From contig CM043963.1 in assembly GCA_014529385.2 (NCBI GenBank), positions 105,363,912 through 105,427,911 on the forward strand: 64,000 bases of DNA, written 5' to 3'. The notes under the pieces are model-generated. The model saw only the letters and a program-made list of their open reading frames with translations. It made no database searches and was not told the DNA's origin. Positions 19,350-28,676 of this stretch are shown here, in pieces; within the stretch, counting starts at the first letter, position 1, and every line of letters starts with the position of its first letter. The DNA is from Adiantum capillus-veneris (taxonomy: Eukaryota > Streptophyta > Polypodiopsida > Polypodiales > Pteridaceae). Made by a program: the position numbers and the translations under genes.

Positions 19350-22300
19350 TCAAGGGGTCAAGGTAGGTTGCAAATCGAAGGCTTCCAGGTAAAGTGATAA
19401 CACAGTTGGTGACTCTGCAAGTTCACCTTCTTCCATCCACTTAGCATCCATTGGTGGATAGTTTCTGAACTTTACCAAGTAACGCCTAGCAACCTTGCCT
19501 TTCACTTTCCTTTCTTTGTGTGCCAAAATCTGTTCAGGGACTAAGATCTCGTCAAGTTCCTCGACTTCCGGCTGATCTTCAGCTGGTATATCTTCTGGCA
19601 CATCACCCACATAGGGTCTGAGAAGACTCACATGAAACGCATTGTGAATCTTCCAACTGTCAGGCAATTTCAGCCTATATGCAACATCACTGATTATGTC
19701 GCATACTTGAAAAGGCCCATAGTAACGCATGCTGAGCTTTGGAAAGAGTCTTTCCTTGCCCTTCATCTTCTTTAACCTTGCCTTTTCAAACCGTAGAAGC
19801 ACCCAATCACCAAGTGAATATACCACTTCACGACGGTGACGATCAGCTGCTTTCTTTTGCTTTGCCTGAGTCCTTTCTAAGGCCACTTTGACCTTCTTGT
19901 ACATTTCATCCATGTCTTGAACATACTTATCTGCTTCAAATATCTTGTCCTTTGTATGCAGTATGGGAGGAACTTTCTTGCCACCTTCAACTATCTCAAA
20001 AGGTGCCTTGCCAGTTGATGAATGCACTGTATTATTGTATGCATACTCCACCAATGGCAAATACTGCTCCCACTTTCCTTTATGCTCTGACACATAGCAC
20101 TTCAGCAGATCTAGGACAGTAGAATTTGCCTCTTCTGACTGCCCATCTGTTTGAGGATGAAATGACGAAGAGAATTTGAGCGTGGTACCCATATTCTCAA
20201 ACAAGCCTTTCCAGAACAAACTAGTCATGCGTGGATCACGGTCGCTAATAATCGACTGTGGCATGCCATGATACTTGAAAATATTGCTCATAAACAAGCG
20301 TGCCATCTGATCTGGCTTTATCTTCTTCCTGACAGGAATAAAATGAGCCTGTTTGCTGAATCTGCAAATAATGGTCCAAATACCATCATTTCCTGTCTGC
20401 GTTCTTGGAAGATCAAAGATAAAATCCATAGCAATACTTTCCCATGGTTTATCTGGAATAGGTAGTGGTTGCAATAACCCTGGTGCCTTTTGCCTGTCAA
20501 ACTTGACCTTTTGGCATATTAGGCATTCTCGCACAAAGGCATCCACATCCCTTCTCAATGTAGGCCAATAGAAGAATGTCTCAACCGCTTTAACTGTAGC
20601 ATCGATACCACGATGCCCTGCATACGGTGGGACATGACTCTCTTCCATAACTTTGCGTCGCAATGGCTTTGTGACACACAATCTGCCATGCATCATCATG
20701 AACCCGTCTTTAAGAAGATAGTGTTCATGACGTTGTCCATCCATTAGTTGCTCGAAGACCCTTGCAAAATCTTCATCATTTGCATACTGTTCTCTCATAT
20801 CATCAAGTTCATGATGATAAGGAATCGACACAGCTGAAATTTGTGGCTTCCTTGACAAGGCATCAGCCACAACGTTCTTCTTGCCTTCCACATGCACAAT
20901 CTGAAAATGGAACATGGACAAGATATTTGCCCATCGCATATGCTTTTCAGATAACTTTGTCTGTGTCAAGAAGTATCGCAAGGTCTGATGATCCGTTTGG
21001 ACAACGAAATCTGCACCTATCAGGTAGTGTTTCCAACTTAAGAGCGCATGAATCACAGCCAGTAACTCTTTCTCATAGACCTGCATGGTCATCTCTGGCC
21101 CTTGCAAAATTCTGCTCTCATAGGCTACTACCCTGCCATCTTGCATTAGCACAGCACCAATGCTACTACCGCAGGCATCACACTGGACCACAAATGACTT
21201 CCTAAGATCTGGCAACACAATGACTGGATCCGAAGTCATCTTTTCCTTTAAGAGATTAAAAGCTGAAATCTCTTTTTGTGTCCATCTAAAGGTGACTGCC
21301 TTCTTTTGAAGAGCATGTAAAGGTGAAGCAATCTCAGCGAAATTTCGGATAAACCTTCTGTAATAGGAGCATAGTCCCAAAAAGCTTCGGACATCATGCA
21401 CCGTCTTCAAATTTGGCCATGACTTGATCGCTTCGACTTTTGCAGGATCCATTCTGACACCGTCCTTTGAGACAATGTGTCCCAGAAAGTGAATCTCTTC
21501 CAGAAAAAACTCACTTTTCTTTGCATTGATGAGCAACCTATGACTGCGTAGCTCTTTGAACACAATGGCCAAGTGATGCCTATGCTCCTCTTCATTCTTT
21601 GAGTAGACTATCATGTCATCAAAGAATGTACCAACAAACTGCTGGTGTGGACGGAAAATTCTGTCCATCATCCTATTAAACGTAGCAGGAGCATTTGTGA
21701 GACCAAAGGGCATCACTAAAAATTCGTAAAGGCCAAACGTTGTTCTAAAAGCAGTCTTGTGCACATCCTCTGATCTAATGCGGATCTGATGATACCCACT
21801 CTTTAGATCTATCCTGCTAAACATAGCTGCTCCTTCTAATTTGTCCATAATATCATCAATTCTAGGTATAGGGAACCTATTCTTGATGGTATTCTTGTTC
21901 AGTGCACGGTAGTCGATGCACATACGCCATGAGCCATCCTTTTTCTGCACCAACAACACTGGAGAACAGAATGGAGATGAACTGGGCTGAATCAGCCCCT
22001 TTTCTAACAACTCCTGTACTTGGCCCATTATCTCTTTCTGCTGAGCCGCACTAACCCTGTACGGAGGCTTATTTGGTGGGCTACAGCCTGGCACCAAATC
22101 TATCGCATGGTCCTCGGGTCTCTCTGGCGGTAATTGAAACGGTAATGAATCGGAAAAACAGTCACTATACTGTTGTAAAAACATTGACCTTTCTTTATCT
22201 AGCACAGATAAATTTGATTCATCACAATCTGACACTTCACGTGCAAAAACCAAGTACGCAGAAAGATGCTTTTTCATTACAGAAGTAATAGCAGAAGCTG

Positions 22301-22916
22301 ATACAGTAGGAATAGACTCCCCTTTAAGCTTTACATCCAGAATGTGAGTCTTTCCCCTGCTCTGTACAGTGATCTTTTTGTTGTAGGCATCCATGATTCC
22401 CTGTACACGAAACAACCAAGGAATACCTAACAACACATCACATCCGTCCAGTGGCATGATGTAAAATTCTTCAGCATCTACATAGGACTGGATATGTAGA
22501 CGCAACTTTCCAATGATGGGTGTCACAGCCTCTGTATGGCCAGGACATGCCAAACCTGCCTCTGCTGTATACCCCATCTCTTCAGGTCTGATTCCCAACT
22601 TTGAAGCCAATTCTGGGGAAATAAAGTTGGCTTTGGCACCTGGATCAAAGAAGATAAGCACTGTTTGATCCCTAACCTTTCCCCATGCTCTGCAAAGCTC
22701 ACTTGCATCTGAATTTGGCTTGTCGCCCACCATATCTGGCACTAGACCAGCCATGGGCTTCTTTCCCTTCCTGTCCTCCTTGTCTTCAGAATCAGCTGGC
22801 CTTTTCTTTGTAGGACAGTTGTAAGCAATGTGGCCAGGCTGCTCACATATAAAGCATTTGTTCTCTGTCCTCAGGACCTTCTTTTGCTCTTCTGACTTGC
22901 GAGGAAAACGTCTTTT
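19350..22916 (-). CDS. pol: Gypsy pol: zinc knuckle, protease, RT, RNase H, integrase, chromodomain
   Basis: An open frame of about 1188 codons; the first Met at 22754 heads 1134 residues. Upstream of that Met is a CCHC zinc knuckle (CFICEQPGHIAYNC, near 22830). Numbering from the Met: protease FFDPGA with Asp37; RT about 230-400 with active site FFDD 377-380; RNase H about 520-635 with Asp526, Glu561, Asp588; integrase zinc finger H707, H714, C744, C747 and catalytic Asp777, Asp838, Glu874 (35-residue D-E spacing). A chromodomain (about 1075-1125, YLVKFRNYPPMDAKWMEE) may direct insertion into methylated chromatin. All catalytic residues are present. The frame is the same as gag, separated by one TGA (22917-22919), so a gag-pol fusion needs readthrough or loss of that stop. 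Confidence 0.95.
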   Translation of the reverse strand, partial: KRRFPRKSEEQKKVLRTENKCFICEQPGHIAYNCPTKKRPADSEDKEDRKGKKPMAGLVPDMVGDKPNSDASELCRAWGKVRDQTVLIFFDPGAKANFISPELASKLGIRPEEMGYTAEAGLACPGHTEAVTPIIGKLRLHIQSYVDAEEFYIMPLDGCDVLLGIPWLFRVQGIMDAYNKKITVQSRGKTHILDVKLKGESIPTVSASAITSVMKKHLSAYLVFAREVSDCDESNLSVLDKERSMFLQQYSDCFSDSLPFQLPPERPEDHAIDLVPGCSPPNKPPYRVSAAQQKEIMGQVQELLEKGLIQPSSSPFCSPVLLVQKKDGSWRMCIDYRALNKNTIKNRFPIPRIDDIMDKLEGAAMFSRIDLKSGYHQIRIRSEDVHKTAFRTTFGLYEFLVMPFGLTNAPATFNRMMDRIFRPHQQFVGTFFDDMIVYSKNEEEHRHHLAIVFKELRSHRLLINAKKSEFFLEEIHFLGHIVSKDGVRMDPAKVEAIKSWPNLKTVHDVRSFLGLCSYYRRFIRNFAEIASPLHALQKKAVTFRWTQKEISAFNLLKEKMTSDPVIVLPDLRKSFVVQCDACGSSIGAVLMQDGRVVAYESRILQGPEMTMQVYEKELLAVIHALLSWKHYLIGADFVVQTDHQTLRYFLTQTKLSEKHMRWANILSMFHFQIVHVEGKKNVVADALSRKPQISAVSIPYHHELDDMREQYANDEDFARVFEQLMDGQRHEHYLLKDGFMMMHGRLCVTKPLRRKVMEESHVPPYAGHRGIDATVKAVETFFYWPTLRRDVDAFVRECLICQKVKFDRQKAPGLLQPLPIPDKPWESIAMDFIFDLPRTQTGNDGIWTIICRFSKQAHFIPVRKKIKPDQMARLFMSNIFKYHGMPQSIISDRDPRMTSLFWKGLFENMGTTLKFSSSFHPQTDGQSEEANSTVLDLLKCYVSEHKGKWEQYLPLVEYAYNNTVHSSTGKAPFEIVEGGKKVPPILHTKDKIFEADKYVQDMDEMYKKVKVALERTQAKQKKAADRHRREVVYSLGDWVLLRFEKARLKKMKGKERLFPKLSMRYYGPFQVCDIISDVAYRLKLPDSWKIHNAFHVSLLRPYVGDVPEDIPAEDQPEVEELDEILVPEQILAHKERKVKGKVARRYLVKFRNYPPMDAKWMEEGELAESPTVLSLYLEAFDLQPTLTP

Positions 22917-22919
22917 TCA
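22917..22919 (-). other. In-frame TGA between gag and pol
   Basis: The context on the minus strand is AAG AAA TGA AAA AGA. Gag and pol are otherwise one continuous frame. It could be a programmed readthrough stop, or a recent CGA-to-TGA change, which would leave a Lys/Arg-rich linker. Confidence 0.8.
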
Positions 22920-24413
22920 TTTCTTTGCTGGTCCTTTTTCTGATTCAGCCGTAGCTTTGTCTTTCCCTGCGTTGGCTGACTCCTGAGCCCCTTTAGGAGC
23001 CTCATTGGAAACGTGCTTCTTGGCTGAATTTTTCTTGCCTGATCCTGCCTTGACGCCAGTGTTAAATTCACAATCTTCTCCCTTGAGCAAACCATTGCCA
23101 GTGTTTGCTACCTCGATGAGCTGCGTCAAAGTAGTGACTTTTGTCTTCGTACAGTACTTTCTCAATCCTTTAGGTAGGCCACAACAGTATTTTTCAATCT
23201 GTTCTGTCAATGGCACAAACCTATAGGAAGTTACTGGAAGTAGAGCTTTCCAAAACTTCCGATTGTAATCATCCAGATTTCTGCAAGTGGCAGCATTAAG
23301 CTGGTGCCATTCTGTCATGACATCTGCTTCGAAATCATCAGATAACCATGCTGCTGCAAAAATCTGCTTGAAGTAAATCCATGTGGACGGAGCTTGCCCT
23401 TGAAGCAATAAAGTTGTCCACCATTGTCCCGCATTCCCTGTCAAGAAAGTGGCTGCCTTGCGGACCTTTGAAGCCTCTGTAAAGTTTCCCCCTGCATAGG
23501 CCTTGTCAAACTGCTGGAGGAATGAGAGAGCCTTCTTCCTGTCATCAAACCCTGTAAAGGTTGTGAATGACACACCTTTGCCACCTTCTTTGTACGGAGT
23601 TGGCCTCTCCAGCGGCGTTAAATTGTCATATGGAAGTGACTGAAACATGGGAACACTATTAGGGTTCATCTGTGTTCCTTGGCCGCTATTAACTTGACCT
23701 GGAAATGCCATATTTGGCTGCTGATTTGTAATTCCAGCCATACCAAAATTTGCCTGTGGCATCCCAAATTGGCCCTGAGTGCTTTGAAACCCTGGTTGCA
23801 TACCCATGACACTGTACATGGGGTTAGGCATCATCGTTTGAGCACCCCCAAACACTGTTCCTGGCGTATAAAACTGATTTCCAGGTGCATGACCAGCCAT
23901 GCTTTGGAATACGGATCCACCTCCAAAATAGCCAGGGTGTACTGAAGGTGGTGGGAAGACCTGTTGCATAGCCTGTAGGTTGCTTCCCTGCCCATTAGAA
24001 CCAGCTATAGGCTGCTGAAAGGTGGCGGGCTGAATTGGTACAGCTTGAAAAACTGGCATCTCAGCCACCTGTTCTTGCACCTTAGGCATACGTTGTGGAG
24101 ACTGCATGTTCTCCGTCAAGTGTACAGGTGTTTCCATTGACTGTGCGGTATGAATCACCTGTGTTCGAGCCTTAACAGGCTTTTGAATATGATCCAGTGA
24201 CCCAACTTGCTGAGACGGAACCGGAGGTTGTAGAAAGGCTAAAAACCTCGGATTCTGCATTACTTGTGTGAACATAGCCACAGCAGTAGCCAACTGGGTC
24301 CTGAATATATCATCATCAGTCTGTGGTGGTCTTGAGGACTCACCCACTTCATGTGTCTGTTGACCCTGTGAAGAGGAAACCTCTTCAGTCACATCATCTG
24401 GTCTGTCAGCCAT
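22917..24413 (-). CDS. gag: Gypsy gag
   Basis: A 498-aa capsid precursor. Residues about 45-260 are a low-complexity Gln/Pro/Gly/Met-rich region. Residues about 285-440 fit the Retrotrans_gag capsid domain (FLQQFDKAYAGG ... TGNAGQWW ... LDDYNRKFW ... CCGLPKGLRKY). The C-terminus is basic and Ala/Lys-rich. The CCHC knuckle that normally ends gag lies after the stop, in pol. ATG 24413 is the first after the primer-binding site, giving a leader of about 90 nt. Confidence 0.92.
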   Translation of the reverse strand: MADRPDDVTEEVSSSQGQQTHEVGESSRPPQTDDDIFRTQLATAVAMFTQVMQNPRFLAFLQPPVPSQQVGSLDHIQKPVKARTQVIHTAQSMETPVHLTENMQSPQRMPKVQEQVAEMPVFQAVPIQPATFQQPIAGSNGQGSNLQAMQQVFPPPSVHPGYFGGGSVFQSMAGHAPGNQFYTPGTVFGGAQTMMPNPMYSVMGMQPGFQSTQGQFGMPQANFGMAGITNQQPNMAFPGQVNSGQGTQMNPNSVPMFQSLPYDNLTPLERPTPYKEGGKGVSFTTFTGFDDRKKALSFLQQFDKAYAGGNFTEASKVRKAATFLTGNAGQWWTTLLLQGQAPSTWIYFKQIFAAAWLSDDFEADVMTEWHQLNAATCRNLDDYNRKFWKALLPVTSYRFVPLTEQIEKYCCGLPKGLRKYCTKTKVTTLTQLIEVANTGNGLLKGEDCEFNTGVKAGSGKKNSAKKHVSNEAPKGAQESANAGKDKATAESEKGPAKK

Positions 24414-24502
24414 AATTACAATTCCCTGTGTCTAGTCTATGATCCCCTGTGTCTTCAAGCCCAAAACTGACCAAGGCTCACTTCTATGGAAAAAAGTGAT
24501 TT

Positions 24503-24521
24503 AATCCCGTCGATGGAACCA
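24503..24521 (-). other. Primer-binding site of the gypsy element, not initiator-Met
   Basis: The minus strand reads TGGTTCCATCGACGGGATT directly against the 5' LTR. TGG complements a tRNA CCA end. The remaining bases would fit an acceptor arm and a T-stem CCCGT/ACGGG. It is clearly unlike TGGTATCAGAGC; I cannot name the tRNA. Confidence 0.7.
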
Positions 24522-25995
24522 TGAAACCGGCCTGTTCAATCCAAAAAGGGCGGTAGACTTTACTTTAAACCTTGATTTAGCTTTCACCCATTATTAGTCG
24601 TCTATTTTACCTGTACTTTCAAGACACATCAAAGGGGAGAGGGATACAGGCTGCTAGATTGCACCTGTATGAGTAGACGGACACCAGATTGGCCCCTAAC
24701 TTAGGCGCCCCTTTCGGTATTTCTTTATTGTTCAAAAGAGGGAATAAACGCTGTGGTTCCTACAAGCTGCCCCGCACAAACTCGGCTGAATTTCCACTGT
24801 TCCAGCCCGATTTCGGCAGCATAACTGTACTAGAACCCTTCACGGTCAGTATTCCCACGCATTGACTGACTTTCCCGACGCATACGGGCACTTTGCAAAA
24901 CCTGGCGAGAATCTGCAGCACGCTGAATTCTCTGTTTTCAGCCCTGAAAATACGCCAGATCGCCTGTACAGCGGTCCCCTTGCGTCCCCGAACCTCCTGG
25001 GGGTATTAGGGTCTGTTTAGGGCCAAAACCCTAAACCTGCAAAAATACACAGCAGGCTGTAATTCACTGTTTCGGGCTCCGTTCCGCGTGCCGGTCGCAT
25101 CCCTAGCAAGTCCTCGAGCTCCCGCACCTGTAGGGCTACTTGCCCTTTGAATCGGACGAGATTTCTGGCGTGAAACCTCTCCGAATTCACCTGTACCTGC
25201 GGGGGGATTAGCCGCTAGCTAATCCAGTACCTGTGCAAGAGGCTCTTGCCTCGGCAATCGCGCATGAACCCACACAACTGTACATTGGTCAAATGAAGAG
25301 CCCACTAGAGGGGCATAACATACTGCCAAAGGGGAGAGAGAGGGCAGTGCGTAGCGTGCAGGGCATCACTCCTGGCACCGCACTGTGCATAAGAGGGAAA
25401 GCAAGCACTCCATAGCTCTTAACCTGTGACAAAATCTGAAAATGAGGCCTTCTTCCCTTCAAATTCAGCGCCACTTCTTGTTGCATAAGGCAAGTGCACC
25501 AGAAGGTGCCACTTGGCACTTTTACAAGCATTTTCCCGTTTCGGGGTTGCCGCCTAAAAATATCCCAACCGGTTGCCCAGTTGACTTCACGGCAGAGTAA
25601 GAAAATGTTCCCTTTGTCATTCCGGAGGTAATGACGCCAACACATTTTCAGGTCCCAAAATAGCAGTTCCCTAAATTTTAGGAGATGCTGCCATTGTATC
25701 TTTCTAGGTCATCCGACCCTCTTTGTACACTGCGGCCACATCCAGAACTGAAATGTAGCCTCTGTAGCAAAGGATTCCACTTTGGCTAGTCAATGACCCC
25801 ACTTGGCTAACCATAGTCCTTGTCCAACCTTAGTGCTCTCTTGCCCTCAGGCCTGGACTCCCTCTGGACAGTTCCACACTAGCTATGCAATGCAGGGCAG
25901 TTAGATTTCCCGAGGGGTTTCCAAAAAGTGAAAGTAAATAGATAATAAGAAAGAAATCAACAAAAAGGATAGATAGTAGTCACACGTTGGTGACA
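24522..25995 (-). repeat. 5' LTR (element sense) of the young gypsy element
   Basis: 1474 bp, the same length as its partner, with two substitutions found by line-by-line comparison. It should carry the element promoter; no specific box was identified. Confidence 0.96.
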
Positions 25996-26000
25996 GTTCA
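25996..26000. repeat. Target-site duplication GTTCA (right)
   Basis: Identical to 17298-17302; LINE sequence resumes after it. Confidence 0.93.
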
Positions 26001-26604
26001 CCTCTCTCGCAGTGAGAAGAACTTGGTATTGAGACAGGATCTGTGGCAGCTATACACTAGGAGAGTCTGGGAGGCACCTGGCTTGGGGACGAGGATGTCG
26101 GATTACAGAGACCAGTTTCTCACCATATTGTCTGGGGGGTTCATACAGAGACCACGCTACATGGACACATATATGCCACATAGCTCACGGGTGGCGATTG
26201 GTCAGCTGAGAGTGGCTTCACACAGATTAGAGATTGAGATCGGGAGACATACTGGTGTTCCCAGGGAGGAGCGAATCTGCAGAGCCTGCACAGAGGAGGT
26301 GGAGAGTGAGGAGCACTTTGTATGTAGATGCAGAGCATACACTGAGATCAGAGGCAGGTATGAGCCCTTATTCAGAGGACAGCCCACTCTCCGAGAGATC
26401 ATGGCATCTCGAGATCAGAGACAGCTCGGACGTTTCTTACTAGAGATACAGAGCCATCGGGACACACTACTACAGCCACACAGCTACACAGACAGAGGGG
26501 AGACAGTCGCAGCTCACAGACTTCTTTCAGAGGATTTCCGCCCCTCCCTCACCAGACACTCAGAGGGGAGTGACACTCCCACAGGCAGAGGTGAACCGAG
26601 CTAG
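26001..26604 (+). pseudogene. LINE ORF2, part 2: C-terminal region with Cys/His motif
   Basis: It continues the frame broken at 17302; the junction codon is CAC (His). It contains RSEKNLVLRQDLWQLYTRR, an R-rich linker and CRACTEEVESEEHFVCRC, a C-x2-C...H...C cluster like that at the end of copy A. It ends at TAG 26602-26604. The domain is thought to bind nucleic acid during target priming. Confidence 0.8.
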
Positions 26605-27042
26605 ACGACGACCACGAGTCACAGGCTACAGGGGCGCGAGCTCCCACCACCGACAGATCGAGGAGATCCGAGCCCGGGAGCGCCGTGCCACTGAGGAGCG
26701 AGTGGCTCATATGAGGGCCGACCCGACAGCTTTCATCCGGGTAGCCTTGGCACCAGACCCGCCCATGTACCACATCTTACATCCCCCCATTAGTACAGGA
26801 TGGAGCTAGATAGCTTGATGCATTCTCATGATTGTACTACCTTGAGCATATAGACATGCATATACCCCTAGAGATAGAGCTCCATCCCTCCTCAGATACT
26901 CCACTACCTACATTCAGTTCAGTTCAGTTTTGTATCAGTTTTGTTTCATTCATTTGTCATTCCGATAGACGGATGACATACACACCATGTACATTTGATT
27001 TGTCTCATAGGCCGATTTCGGCCTGACATAGACGTTAAAAAT
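26605..27042 (+). other. 3' UTR of LINE copy B
   Basis: It includes a 79-codon Arg/Ala-rich frame at 26570-26809 that could be an ORF2 extension lost by frameshift. After it is GT/CA-biased noncoding sequence leading to the terminal hairpin. The last 60 bp align with the 3' end of copy A (CAC..CATGT.CATTTG.TT then CATAGG). Confidence 0.6.
27009..27024 (+). promoter_or_regulatory. 3'-terminal hairpin of LINE copy B
   Basis: AGGCCG-ATTT-CGGCCT, with the same stem and loop length as copy A. Stem positions 4 and 6 differ between copies, with matching changes in the partner strand. GACGTTAAAA follows 6 nt later. Confidence 0.65.
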
Positions 27043-27053
27043 CTTTCTTTCTT

Positions 27054-27124
<71 letters not shown>
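27043..27124 (+). repeat. (TTTC)n(CT)n(CA)n tail
   Basis: Four TTTC units, then CT to 27103, then CA to 27124. It begins directly after the GACGTTAAAAATC end of the LINE. Confidence 0.9.
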
Positions 27125-27125
<1 letters not shown>

Positions 27126-27372
27126 GCGCGCACCTGCACGCGCACCCTCACACATATTAACACTTCAGAGATGAAAAAATTCCAGACTCTCGGACTCCAA
27201 GACACCATAAGCAAAGTGAGCACAAGAGGAAGAGCCTGTTTGGAAGTTGGAACACAGCATGTCATTGATTGAAAACTAAAAACTATTCATATACATGAAA
27301 AAATGCCCTCATGCAATGTCCCAACAAGCATGTTGACAAGCACCTCTTAATATCAATTATAATTTTGTTTAT
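27125..27372. other. Unassigned sequence
   Basis: A short GCGC-rich start, then AT-rich sequence without ORFs or repeats that I can identify. Confidence 0.4.
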
Positions 27373-27534
27373 CCCCTGTGCAGGGTCGTATTAATAAGAG
27401 GCGCCTTTTACGTTAGCTAAGCAATCTAAAGCATTAGCTTTCCTTTTGCTTGTCCCCTGTGTAGTGTCATATCTATGATAGGCAACTCTTACGATAGCTA
27501 TGCAATCTGAAGCAGTACCTTTCTCATTAGGTGC
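27373..27534. repeat. Imperfect tandem duplication, period 81 bp
   Basis: CCCCTGTGCAGGGTCGTAT..TTACGTTAGCTA.GCAATCTAAAGCA and CCCCTGTGTAGTGTCATAT..TTACGATAGCTATGCAATCTGAAGCA start at 27373 and 27454. Confidence 0.75.
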
Positions 27535-27558
27535 ACATAATGCACATAGAACCTTTTA

Positions 27559-27755
27559 CGCAGAATTTTCTTCCTCAGTACCGTCTTTGTCTAAAGGAGA
27601 TTCTTTAGCCTTGTTGTAGAACAATGTTGCGTATCTCATTGAATCTTCTTCATCTACCTTCTTCTCTTTGTAATGACCCACCAACCTGACTCGATGTCTC
27701 TCTTTCATCCATCGCAGCAAGACTTTCATGTGAGCTTTGCTCTTGAAACCTGCAG
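27559..27755 (-). CDS. Possible 3' terminal exon of an unknown gene
   Basis: On the minus strand, after a good acceptor (TTTTCATGCAG), an open frame of about 65 codons reads AAGFKSKAHMKVLLRWMKERHRV..., turns acidic and ends at TAA. Codon usage and the lack of repeats look gene-like. The KVLLRWMKERHRVRL phrase is loosely reminiscent of the helix of translation initiation factor IF-3 C-domains, but this is weak. A possible donor (TTCAG then GTAGGATTTG) lies about 70 nt upstream, with no convincing exon before it. It could be a gene relic. Confidence 0.3.
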
Positions 27756-28018
27756 CCTGCATGAAAACTTAACAACCTAAGAAACAAACGCAGGCACACA
27801 AACATCAAATCCTACCTGAACAGCCACAACATGAAAGAAATACAATCAGGTTAGAACCATCCTCAAAACCTCTCACAACATGAAAATCTTGCAAAGTGTT
27901 ACATTAGACTAACCATCCATTTCTATCAGTTCTTGGCCTGTGCAAAATCAAAGAAGCCATCCTTCACACATAATTTAGATAATGTCCTATGAATCCTTCT
28001 GAGCCTCAGCTAACACAC
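27756..28018. other. Unassigned sequence
   Basis: AT-rich, no ORF or repeat recognised. It could be intron or flank of the possible exon at 27559-27755. Confidence 0.35.
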
Positions 28019-28019
28019 A

Positions 28020-28105
<86 letters not shown>
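28019..28105. repeat. (CT)n microsatellite
   Basis: About 43 CT units flanked by short CA runs on both sides. Confidence 0.97.
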
Positions 28106-28113
<8 letters not shown>

Positions 28114-28439
28114 CCTCAGCGTGGCTCCAACAGCCCGCTACAGTGAGGGGGCCGTGCTCGTTAAGAATGGAATGCAGGATATCTGCAAGGCGGTAAGCTT
28201 CCTGAGGGGGCACCTTCGGGTCCATAGGCTTCTTTCCGACCAGGGCGCTTCTGCTCTTCGGCACCTGCGACGAGCGTCGGGGGCCCCTTGCGAGTAGCCT
28301 GATCGCTGTTGCAAACATGGTTGAGCATAATGTTCACTCCTACTAGAGGAATCCCGCCTCCAGTAGGGGTACCAGCTGGGATTAAATCGAAAAATGGGCT
28401 CAACACTTGAGAAGGAAAAGGGAAAGAAAGGATTCTGTG
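28106..28439. other. Unassigned GC-rich stretch
   Basis: Non-repetitive and GC-richer than its flanks, with short open frames on both strands. Nothing recognised. It contains one short inverted pair, CCTACTAGAGG and CCTCCAGTAGG, near 28340-28365. Confidence 0.3.
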
Positions 28440-28480
28440 GCTCTCACCCCACGACGTTAAATTCCTCTTCTTCTCGGGTG
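28440..28480 (+). mobile_element. Truncated SINE-like 3' end
   Basis: CCCCACGACGTTAAATTCCT then CTTCTTCT repeats the 3' end of the unit at 28520-28676, without a tRNA-like head. Confidence 0.4.
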
Positions 28481-28519
28481 TGTGTGCCCGCTAATAAAAA
28501 GAGTAAAATGGTGTAATCT

Positions 28520-28676
28520 TTCTATCACCCAAGTGTGGTAGATTGATTAGGCCTTTTCCCTCTTGAATAGCAGGTCTGGAGTTCAACTCTCCTCATCGGA
28601 TAGATCTTTAAGGTCTCTTGGGATAGTTTCCTACGACGTTAAAATTCTCTTCTTCTTCTTCTTCTTTTTCTTCTCC
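28520..28676 (+). mobile_element. tRNA-derived SINE-like unit
   Basis: A T-arm-like GGAG-TTCAACT-CTCC holds a box B match (GTTCAACTC, 28581-28589). A box-A-like TGGTAGATTGATTAGG lies about 40 nt upstream. A tRNA-unrelated body follows, ending in a small GGGA-TAGT-TTCC stem, then GACGTTAAAA (28635-28644) and a (TTC)n tail. Both the GACGTTAAAA and the pyrimidine tail match the 3' end of LINE copy B, the pattern of a SINE that uses a LINE's RT. No target duplication identified. Confidence 0.5.

Larger units (their letters stand above)
17303..25995 (-). mobile_element. Full-length young Ty3/gypsy chromovirus, minus strand
   Basis: An 8693-bp element has two 1474-bp LTRs that differ at only two positions I found (18325/25544 A/G and 18631/25850 C/G). 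It has a perfect 5-bp GTTCA target duplication, primer-binding site, gag, pol with protease-RT-RNase H-integrase-chromodomain, 3' noncoding region and polypurine tract. The integrase-after-RT order and C-terminal chromodomain place it with the chromoviruses. It inserted into ORF2 of LINE copy B. Confidence 0.96.
13167..27103 (+). mobile_element. L1-like LINE, copy B, split by a gypsy insertion
   Basis: It comprises a 5' UTR, an intact ORF1, ORF2 (EN-RT with frameshifts), a 3' UTR with terminal hairpin, and a (TTTC)n(CT)n tail. Positions 17303-25995 are a later gypsy insertion. Removing it and one GTTCA restores the ORF2 reading frame exactly. The 5' end follows directly on (CT)n and the 3' tail is (CT)n, so no target duplication can be resolved. 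Confidence 0.88.
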
